Assembly (NCBI GenBank): GCA_020431945.1
Contig: JAGQHH010000670.1
Span: 1-10,691 of the forward strand
Length of the DNA: 10,691 nt
Reading direction: 5' to 3'
From: Cyanobacteria bacterium HKST-UBA02
Lineage (GTDB): Bacteria; Cyanobacteriota; Vampirovibrionia; Obscuribacterales; Obscuribacteraceae
The position numbers and the translations under genes were made by a program. Shown here piece after piece: positions 5,380 to 10,691 of the stretch (position 1 is the first letter of the stretch; each line of letters begins with the position of its first letter). The notes beneath the pieces were generated by a model, which searched no databases, was not told where the DNA came from, and saw only the letters and a list, made by a program, of their open reading frames with translations.

Positions 5380-7062
5380 TTATCCGCCGACGAATTTACC
5401 GGTAATCTCCTCCTCGCCGGAGTCGGGATTGCGCAGAGAGAGAACCATGCCAAAGGCGAGCCCGGCAAGCAATCCGCCCAGGTGAGCGAAAGCTGCCACA
5501 TGCGGGATCACCTGGTCCAGGATTACCTGAAAAGCAGCCAGACCACCGAGCCAGGAAAGCTCGAAACGTCTTACCGAATCGGGGATTTTGTCCTTGAGCC
5601 TGTAGATGCCGGCGGCCGAGGCGGCGAAGACTGCCATCACCGCGCCGGAGGCACCCACCGCGATATCTGAGCTCAACAGGCTATGAGCGACACCGCTGAG
5701 AATCCCACCCACGAAGTAAATCGCCACGAAACGGCTGGTGCCAAAAATATTCTCGGCTATCCGGCCGAACCAGACCAGACCGACTATGTTGAGAATCATA
5801 TGGGTGACATGGGCATGCAGGAAAAGATAAGTCAGAAGGCGGTAGTACTCGCCGTTCAAAATGGCAGCCTTGCTCACCGAAAAGCTCGTCACCACGAAAC
5901 CCACCCAGGTGCGGAGCCATTCTTGTCCCACCACGGGCTGGAAGAAAACCATATAGTCGTTGATCGGACCGTAAAGCAGATAGACCAGGATGATCAGAAT
6001 AACTATCAGGGAGACGGCCACGGAGTGCCGCTGGGGTGAGATGATCTCCTGAACATAGGCGGCTTTCCTGAATAGTTGCCAGATCTCGTCGACCCGTAGC
6101 CGAACATCTGGACTGGATGCTTCATGATCGGACTCCTTGCGGAGCCCTTCATTGAGAAGCCATTCATTGAGAAGCCAGTCGATGCGACTCTTGAAACGCT
6201 CGGACTGAGAGGCGTTACGAGAAGCTTCCAGACATTTGCGGGCTTCGTCCTCCTGCCCCGCCGCCAGGTAGCAACGACCGGTCCAATATTCCCGGCTGCT
6301 CACCGGAAAATCTTTGCTCCGCTTAGACAAGATCCCGATAAGCTCCTTGAGCTCGGTAATCGATCCGCTCAGAGAGAAGAAAGGCAGGAGAGAAAGGGCG
6401 AGATATTGCATGGGCAGCATGTTTTCTGCCAGCTTCGCTTTCTTGATACACTCGGCCGCATCATCGAAACGACCGAGCTCCGCATAAGCACGGGCGGTGG
6501 GCAAAAGCACCGAATGACCGAGCCTTTTGCGATCATCCTCGGCCATCCCCTCATACTGATCCACGACTTTCTGCCACCGCCACATGACACCGTTGCCGAC
6601 GAATCGGTAATTGGAAGGAAGATCCCGGACATCTTTAGGAAGCCCCTGGCGGCCCTGCCAGTTATCGAGGAGAGTGTCCGCATCGTCACCCCTGCCTTCG
6701 ATATAAAAGGCAAGAGCCCGGGTCATGTCTGACCAGAAACGCCCGGGAAGACCCCAGAAGATGAACTTCACTCTCTCGGAGAGAAGCATCATGCCCCCGG
6801 CATTGAGAGTCATGAGATTGCGCTGGATACCCGTATAGAAATAACGGGACGGCAGGTAAAAAGCCAGGACGAGCACCCATCCAGCGATAGCGAAGAGCCA
6901 GTCCGGCCCGACATAGAGGCCGAGAACGCCACAGGCGAGCACCGGAAGCACTTGAATGATCGAGCCCCAGGACCAGCCGATCGGTATGCGAGCTCGCACT
7001 GCCAGCGCCACCACGGAGAAGGCCAGGAGGGGATAGAGCCAGAGGCTGAATTGCGAGGTCAT
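5380..7062 (-). CDS. Rhomboid-family intramembrane serine protease with helical-repeat insert, 560 aa
   Basis: This is an integral membrane protease expected to cleave membrane helices. The N-terminus has about three hydrophobic helices (6-22, 33-52, 54-72). A soluble, helical, TPR-like region follows (about 80-345; for example ARAYAELGRFDDAAECIKKA and YLAAGQEDEARKCLEAS). The rhomboid core starts at about 347. Core motifs are complete: HAHVTHMILN (H416, H421, N425), GASG with the nucleophile S472, and AHLGG with the catalytic H527. Simple rhomboids are about 200-280 residues, so the N-terminal 345 residues are a large extension. A perfect 15-bp tandem duplication gives WLLNE twice at 296-305. 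The ATG at 7062 overlaps the nanE stop as ATGA, so translation is probably coupled. The substrate is unknown; the downstream single-pass zinc-ribbon and anchored PrcB-domain proteins are candidates by position only. Confidence 0.92.
   Translation of the reverse strand: MTSQFSLWLYPLLAFSVVALAVRARIPIGWSWGSIIQVLPVLACGVLGLYVGPDWLFAIAGWVLVLAFYLPSRYFYTGIQRNLMTLNAGGMMLLSERVKFIFWGLPGRFWSDMTRALAFYIEGRGDDADTLLDNWQGRQGLPKDVRDLPSNYRFVGNGVMWRWQKVVDQYEGMAEDDRKRLGHSVLLPTARAYAELGRFDDAAECIKKAKLAENMLPMQYLALSLLPFFSLSGSITELKELIGILSKRSKDFPVSSREYWTGRCYLAAGQEDEARKCLEASRNASQSERFKSRIDWLLNEWLLNEGLRKESDHEASSPDVRLRVDEIWQLFRKAAYVQEIISPQRHSVAVSLIVILIILVYLLYGPINDYMVFFQPVVGQEWLRTWVGFVVTSFSVSKAAILNGEYYRLLTYLFLHAHVTHMILNIVGLVWFGRIAENIFGTSRFVAIYFVGGILSGVAHSLLSSDIAVGASGAVMAVFAASAAGIYRLKDKIPDSVRRFELSWLGGLAAFQVILDQVIPHVAAFAHLGGLLAGLAFGMVLSLRNPDSGEEEITGKFVGG
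6148..6177 (-). repeat. Perfect 15-bp tandem duplication inside the rhomboid gene
   Basis: TTCATTGAGAAGCCA (plus-strand sense) occurs twice without a gap, at 6148-6162 and 6163-6177. Read on the minus strand it encodes WLLNE-WLLNE in the last helix of the helical-repeat region, before the acidic linker to the rhomboid core. Identity at every base suggests a recent in-frame slippage or duplication. It preserves the reading frame. Confidence 0.9.
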
Positions 7063-7790
7063 TTGTGCAGACTCTTCGCCGTAAGGGCTTGCCGGAAACG
7101 TCGGGTGATCAAATGAGGTCTGGTGATTGCCGAGCCGACCACCACGGCGTAAGCACCGGATTCGATGGCATGCTCGACATCCTCGGTATGCCAGACCCGG
7201 CCTTCCAGAATAACCGGAACCGTGACCGCTTCTACAAGCCCCCTCAGTAAGTCGAAACTCGGCCCGTCGGTTTCGTCGGCCAGACAGTAGCTCGTATATC
7301 CGAAAAGAGTCGTGGAAACGATGTCTGATCCGGCGGCAAAGGCAGCGATGCCTTCTTCAAGGGTGGCGACGTCGGCCCAGACCGGTTTGTCGAGCTCCCG
7401 ATGAATCCGGGCGATGGTCTCCTCCAGGCTCAGCCCGTCCGGTCGAGGACGAGCGGTGGCATCAAGAGCGATAATATCGGCTCCGGCTTCGGCGACCTTT
7501 CCGGCATCCTCGAAGGTAGGCGTGATGAAGACCTTCTCCAGCCGTTCCTCCGCGGTCAGTCCGTCCGTCTTGGTTATGCCGACTATGGGCAGATCCGTCA
7601 CCGCTCGCACGGCCCGGATATTGTCCACACCCTCGAGACGCAGAGCGTCGGCACCGCCATTGATGACGGTCAGGCAAAGAGCGACGATATGCTCCGGCTT
7701 GCAGAGAGGCTCACCGGTACTCGCCTGACAAGATACGATCAAGCCGCCCTGCAGGGCCTTCACTTTATCGTAGACTTTTCCTGATACCAA
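7059..7790 (-). CDS. nanE: Putative N-acetylmannosamine-6-phosphate 2-epimerase (NanE family), 243 aa
   Basis: NanE converts ManNAc-6-phosphate to GlcNAc-6-phosphate in the cytoplasm, joining sialic acid or ManNAc breakdown to the amino-sugar pool. It is a TIM-barrel enzyme of about 220-240 residues, and this one is full length. Family signatures are in order: GGLIVSCQ (15-22), ALRLEGV (49-55), PIVGITK (68-74) with K74 in the place of the catalytic Lys, ADIIALDATARPRP (104-117), STTLFGYT (159-166), ILEGR (194-198) with E196 in the place of the catalytic Glu, and VVVGSAITRP (216-225). The start is TTG at 7790: it is the only start after an in-frame stop before GTG codon 10, and AAGGGTGA lies just upstream. 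It starts 3 bases after the aldehyde dehydrogenase stop and its stop overlaps the rhomboid start. No other nan genes (lyase, kinase, transporter) are in view, so the substrate source is unknown. Confidence 0.9.
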   Translation of the reverse strand: MVSGKVYDKVKALQGGLIVSCQASTGEPLCKPEHIVALCLTVINGGADALRLEGVDNIRAVRAVTDLPIVGITKTDGLTAEERLEKVFITPTFEDAGKVAEAGADIIALDATARPRPDGLSLEETIARIHRELDKPVWADVATLEEGIAAFAAGSDIVSTTLFGYTSYCLADETDGPSFDLLRGLVEAVTVPVILEGRVWHTEDVEHAIESGAYAVVVGSAITRPHLITRRFRQALTAKSLHK

Positions 7791-7793
7791 GGA

Positions 7794-9233
7794 TCACCCT
7801 TCGAGATTGAGACAGATGAATTTGGGCTGCGTCATCTCCATGAGCGCAAAACGCACGCCCTCGAGGCCGAGACCGGACTCTTTGCGACCGCCGTAAGGCA
7901 TATGGTCGGCCCGGAATGTCGGAGCATCATTGACCATGACCCCACCGACGTCGATATTGCGGGCCGCCTTGAAGGCGACATTGATATCGCTGGTGAAAAC
8001 ACCGGCCTGGAGACCATAACGAGTATCGTTCATGGCCTCGATAGCATTCTCGATGGTGTCATACTTCATCACCGAGACGACCGGTCCGAAGACTTCGCAT
8101 GCCACCACTTCCATATCGGCTTTCGTATCCACGAGGACCACAGGATCGAGCAGATTGTTCGAGCGAGCCGGTCCGCCGGTGAGGGCACGGGCACCGCCTT
8201 CTACAGCCTTGTCCACCCACTGTCTGGTTTTTTCCACGGCGCCGGCGTCGATCATCGGGCCGACGTCAGTGCTCTCGTCCAGGGGATCGCCCACCTTGAG
8301 CTCCTTGACCCGATCGGTAAAGCGCTTCACGAACTCATCATAGATCTCTTCATGCACATAAACGCGCTGCACCGAAATACAGACCTGTCCGGCATGGGCA
8401 TACCCGCCCCGGCAGGCGGCCTGCACGGCTTTGTCCAGAGAGGCGTCCTTATGCACGACGATACCGGCATTGCCTCCCAGCTCCAGAATCACCCTGGTGC
8501 CGGGGTGCACGCTCTGGCGTAGCTGCCAGCCGATGTCCGGACTGCCGGTGAAAGTCAGGCATGCCAGGCGAGGGTCGCGCACCAGCGCGGCGCTCTTGGA
8601 GCCCTTGCAGGGCACCACCAGAAATGCGCCATCAGGCAGTCCCGCTTCTTTCATGAGAGCGGCGAGCTTGAAGCTGGCTACCGGGGTCTGCGAAGAGGGC
8701 TTGAGAACGATGCAATTACCGCCGGCTATTGCCGGTGCCACCTTATGTGCTACCAGATTGAGAGGGAAGTTGAAAGGTGTGATACCACCAACGACACCGA
8801 TTGGCTCGCGCAGGATCATCCCCATGCGATTCTCGTTTCCGGCGAGGTTATCCATGGCGATCTGCTCGCCATCGAGACGCATGGCCTCACGGGCGGCAAT
8901 GGCAAAGGTATTGGCTGCCCGGGCCACTTCGATGCGGGCGTCCTTGATGGGCTTGCCGCCCTCCAGAGCGATTATGCGAGCGAGGTCGTCTTGATAGGTA
9001 TCAAGCAGCCGGCTGGTCTCGGACAGTATTTTCGAGCGCTGGTGCGCCGGCATCTTCCGCATTTGCTCCCGGAAAGTCCGCTCCGCCTGGGCCAGGGCCA
9101 GCTCGATGGTCTTCTCGTCAGCCTGGGCCACGCAAGCGAAAGCCTCGCCGCTGTAAGGGCTCTTGATCTCGACAAAGTCTTTGTTTGAGGCGCCTTCCAC
9201 AGCCAGCGGAAATTTGACCAGTTCTTTCAACAT
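7794..9233 (-). CDS. NAD(P)-dependent aldehyde dehydrogenase, lactaldehyde/non-phosphorylating GAPDH-like, 479 aa
   Basis: Oxidises an aldehyde to its acid with NAD(P)+ in the cytoplasm. The ATG at 9233 is preferred because AGGTG (9240-9244) lies 6 bases upstream; a GTG at 9242 would add three residues. ALDH motifs are complete (numbering from the GTG; subtract 3 for the ATG form): PFNFPLN with N158, KPSSQTP with K181, FTGS (231-234), LELGGN with the general base E254, GQVCIS with the nucleophile C288, EVFGPVVS with E383, and a C-terminal MPYGGRKESGLG. The overall wording, especially ITPFNFPLNL, YAHAGQVCIS and the closing EGVRFALMEMTQPK, is closest to archaeal-type lactaldehyde dehydrogenases and GAPN-like enzymes. 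That narrows the class without fixing the substrate; phosphonoacetaldehyde or succinate semialdehyde relatives are possible. It is the first gene of the five-gene minus-strand group and precedes nanE by 3 bases. Confidence 0.93.
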   Translation of the reverse strand: MLKELVKFPLAVEGASNKDFVEIKSPYSGEAFACVAQADEKTIELALAQAERTFREQMRKMPAHQRSKILSETSRLLDTYQDDLARIIALEGGKPIKDARIEVARAANTFAIAAREAMRLDGEQIAMDNLAGNENRMGMILREPIGVVGGITPFNFPLNLVAHKVAPAIAGGNCIVLKPSSQTPVASFKLAALMKEAGLPDGAFLVVPCKGSKSAALVRDPRLACLTFTGSPDIGWQLRQSVHPGTRVILELGGNAGIVVHKDASLDKAVQAACRGGYAHAGQVCISVQRVYVHEEIYDEFVKRFTDRVKELKVGDPLDESTDVGPMIDAGAVEKTRQWVDKAVEGGARALTGGPARSNNLLDPVVLVDTKADMEVVACEVFGPVVSVMKYDTIENAIEAMNDTRYGLQAGVFTSDINVAFKAARNIDVGGVMVNDAPTFRADHMPYGGRKESGLGLEGVRFALMEMTQPKFICLNLEG

Positions 9234-9261
9234 GACACACACCTAATATAAATGGGAACTA

Positions 9262-9277
9262 ATGCGCCCGGGCGCAT
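9262..9277. promoter_or_regulatory. Perfect 16-bp palindrome upstream of the aldehyde dehydrogenase gene
   Basis: ATGCGCCCGGGCGCAT is fully self-complementary and lies 28 bases before the dehydrogenase ATG, in the 241-base divergent gap. It could be an operator for a dimeric regulator of the operon or, if transcribed, a GC-rich hairpin (6-bp stem, CCGG loop) in the leader. No run of T follows on the minus strand, so a terminator is unlikely. The symmetry is seen; the function is inferred. Confidence 0.45.
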
Positions 9278-9306
9278 CGACATAAACGAGCCTAAAGTTT
9301 AACATC

Positions 9307-9318
9307 TTGAAATTTCAA
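9307..9318. promoter_or_regulatory. Perfect 12-bp AT-rich palindrome TTGAAATTTCAA in the divergent gap
   Basis: This second palindrome lies 29 bases beyond the GC-rich one and 73 bases before the dehydrogenase ATG. On the minus strand it follows TTGATA (9321-9326), a possible -35 box; the matching -10 at 17-18 bases (GTTAAA or TTAAAC) is poor. It could be an operator over the dehydrogenase promoter. The rest of 9234-9474 holds only a weak extended -10 for the M23 gene (TGCTAAACT, 9443-9451) and short leader inverted repeats (9450-9468). Confidence 0.3.
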
Positions 9319-9474
9319 CTTATCAAGCGCTGCCTGAGCCTTCCTGCGGTACGAAGGCTATGCAAGCAGCTATACAGTCAATAACCATATGTTTAGTCAT
9401 AATGAAAGAAAGGATCAGACTGAGGATCCGGCAGCCTGTAGATGCTAAACTGTCCAACCTGACAGGTTCATGAC

Positions 9475-10691
9475 ATGTCTTTCCTACAGGTAACCTCCTT
9501 GCCTCGCGCCGATTCTACGAAAACCAGAGCCCTGAGCATATCGCTTTCCCTGGCATTTTTCCTTGCCAGCCAGCCATTGCTGGTCTGTCGCGCCGCCCAG
9601 GCGACCTCCGGCGGCAAGAAGCAGTCCAGCGCCAGCATCAAGGCCCACAATCAGGAAATCGAGAAAAAGCAGAAACAGCTCGACGCCAAGCGTGAAGAGA
9701 TTCACAAGAAGATGACCGAGGTTCGCCGCAAAGAGAAAATCGCCTATACGCGCCTCCACGACATCAATCACAAGCTCCATAAGATGGACCGTGATATGAA
9801 GTCGAGCAAGAATCGAATGAACACCACTGTGCATGCCATCGATCAGACACGCATGAACCTGGCCCAAACCGAGGCGGCAACCCAGAGCCAGATCGTGGCA
9901 GCCTCCTTTCGCCTGAGAGAGATTTATGAAGGACACCGCCTGAGCTTTCTCGAGATGATCCTGCAAGCCGACTCCCTGCAGCAGCTTCTCGATCGGATGT
10001 ATTACCAGGAGCGTATCGCCGACCAGGACCGTACCCTGCTCGAGTCCATGCGGGCACGCTGCGAGGCCCTTGCCGCCAACCGCAACCGCCTCGATCAGGA
10101 GAAGAACAAGCTGGGCAATCTGATCTCAGAAATAAGCAAGAAAGCCCTGGAGATGGCCCGGCTGAAAGGCACCCAGGAAGAGACCGCTCGCAGCCTCGCC
10201 AAGCAGAGAGCTTTCTATGAGCAAGCCGAGCGTGAGCTGTCCAAACAGTCCAAGCACCTCGAGACCCAGATTCTAGCCATGGAATCGGACAGCGAAAAAG
10301 ACGAAGCCGGCGAGCCTCATAAAAAAGGTACCGGTCAGATGGCTATGCCTCTCAAGGCGAAGATGACCTCACCCTTCGGCTGGCGCCGTCACCCTATATT
10401 CCGGACCCGCAAATTCCATACCGGTGTCGACCTGGCCGGTCCTCGCCGATCGCCTATCCGGGCATCGGATAGCGGCCATGTGCTCTTCACCGGCTGGTAC
10501 GGCGGCTATGGCAAGGTCGTTATCGTCAGTCACGGCAAAAATGTTTCCACCCTCTACGCCCACCTGTCGAGCATTTCAGTCTCCAAGGGCGACAATGTCT
10601 CCAAGGGCGATATCCTCGGTCACGAAGGCGCCACCGGATTTGCAACCGGACCGCACCTGCACTTCGAGGTCCGTATCGAGGGCAAGCCGAA
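9475..10691 (+). CDS. Exported EnvC-like murein hydrolase: signal peptide, coiled coil, M23 (LytM) peptidase domain; 3' end outside window
   Basis: Cleaves peptide cross-bridges of peptidoglycan, or activates amidases, during cell division or wall growth. The ATG at 9475 has AGG 8 bases upstream. The 405 codons seen are open to the window edge. Residues 17-43 are a signal peptide (TRALSISLSLAFFL, hydrophobic core, likely cut after AQA at 43). Residues about 53-280 are a charged coiled coil broken by FRLREIYEGHRLSFLEMILQ and the following DSLQQLLDRMYY, typical of EnvC/PcsB proteins. The M23 domain begins near 289. Zinc ligands H315 and D319 (HTGVD) and H396, plus catalytic histidines H363 (YAH) and H394 (HLH), are all present, so the domain should be active, unlike amidase activators with degenerate sites. 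The nearby LVC at 36-38 has Val before Cys, so it is a poor lipobox. It is divergent from the dehydrogenase operon and monocistronic as far as can be seen. Confidence 0.93.
   Translation, partial: MSFLQVTSLPRADSTKTRALSISLSLAFFLASQPLLVCRAAQATSGGKKQSSASIKAHNQEIEKKQKQLDAKREEIHKKMTEVRRKEKIAYTRLHDINHKLHKMDRDMKSSKNRMNTTVHAIDQTRMNLAQTEAATQSQIVAASFRLREIYEGHRLSFLEMILQADSLQQLLDRMYYQERIADQDRTLLESMRARCEALAANRNRLDQEKNKLGNLISEISKKALEMARLKGTQEETARSLAKQRAFYEQAERELSKQSKHLETQILAMESDSEKDEAGEPHKKGTGQMAMPLKAKMTSPFGWRRHPIFRTRKFHTGVDLAGPRRSPIRASDSGHVLFTGWYGGYGKVVIVSHGKNVSTLYAHLSSISVSKGDNVSKGDILGHEGATGFATGPHLHFEVRIEGKP

Noticed and set aside
4909..5670. Long plus-strand open frame (253 codons) opposite the zinc-ribbon and rhomboid genes
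   Set aside because: It crosses two well-supported minus-strand genes and their intergenic gap, and its protein has no domain-like pattern. It is an antisense shadow of G/C-biased codons.
7902..8522. Plus-strand open frames opposite the aldehyde dehydrogenase gene
   Set aside because: The minus strand carries a full ALDH with every catalytic motif; the plus-strand frames have no recognisable pattern or ribosome-binding site.
10579..10610. 14-bp direct repeat GTCTCCAAGGGCGA (two copies, 18-base period) in the M23 gene
   Set aside because: It encodes the family's normal paired motif (VSKGD-N-VSKGD) at the usual length, so it is better explained by similar protein segments with shared codons than by an inserted repeat.
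1..10691. CRISPR array, tRNA or rRNA genes, insertion sequences, phage or defence genes
   Set aside because: No spaced direct-repeat array, tRNA-like fold, transposase motif or terminal inverted repeat was seen on reading both strands.

Overview
The window is chromosomal in character. It holds nine protein-coding genes, two of them cut by the window edges, mostly in short same-strand groups. I see no rRNA, tRNA, CRISPR array, transposase, phage gene or recognisable defence system. Several products belong to the envelope: a TonB-C-like domain on a membrane-anchored helical-repeat protein, an exported EnvC-like M23 murein hydrolase, a rhomboid protease and a PrcB-domain protein. This suggests a bacterium with a Gram-negative type envelope. 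GC content is moderate and coding frames favour C or G in third positions. The style (rhomboid with helical repeats, many membrane-anchored orphans) would fit a large-genome environmental lineage such as the non-photosynthetic relatives of Cyanobacteria, but that placement is a guess that no marker gene here supports.

Layout. Bases 2-1300 (+) carry the 3' part of a membrane-anchored, TPR-like protein ending in a TonB-C-like domain. It converges on two minus-strand orphan genes, a two-TM protein (1670-2245) and a 90-residue protein (1347-1619). A 121-base divergent gap (2246-2366) with a perfect inverted repeat separates these from a 599-residue plus-strand orphan (2367-4166). That orphan converges, 20 bases apart, on a five-gene minus-strand group running from 9233 down to 4187. 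In transcription order the group is an aldehyde dehydrogenase, a NanE-type ManNAc-6-P epimerase, a rhomboid protease with an internal helical domain, a zinc-ribbon/TM protein, and a PrcB-domain protein. A 241-base divergent gap (9234-9474) with two perfect palindromes precedes the M23 peptidase gene (9475 to the window end).

How the genes may work together. The first three genes of the group are tightly packed: 3 bases between ALDH and nanE, and a 4-base ATGA overlap between nanE and the rhomboid gene. The last two are also tightly packed but may have their own promoter, with a perfect TATAAT at 5348-5353. The group therefore looks like a metabolic pair (aldehyde oxidation, amino-sugar phosphate epimerisation) joined to a membrane set: an intramembrane protease, a single-pass zinc-ribbon protein and a membrane-anchored PrcB-domain protein. 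The most interesting hypothesis is that these last three form a membrane proteolysis or regulatory module. The sequence shows the arrangement, not the function.
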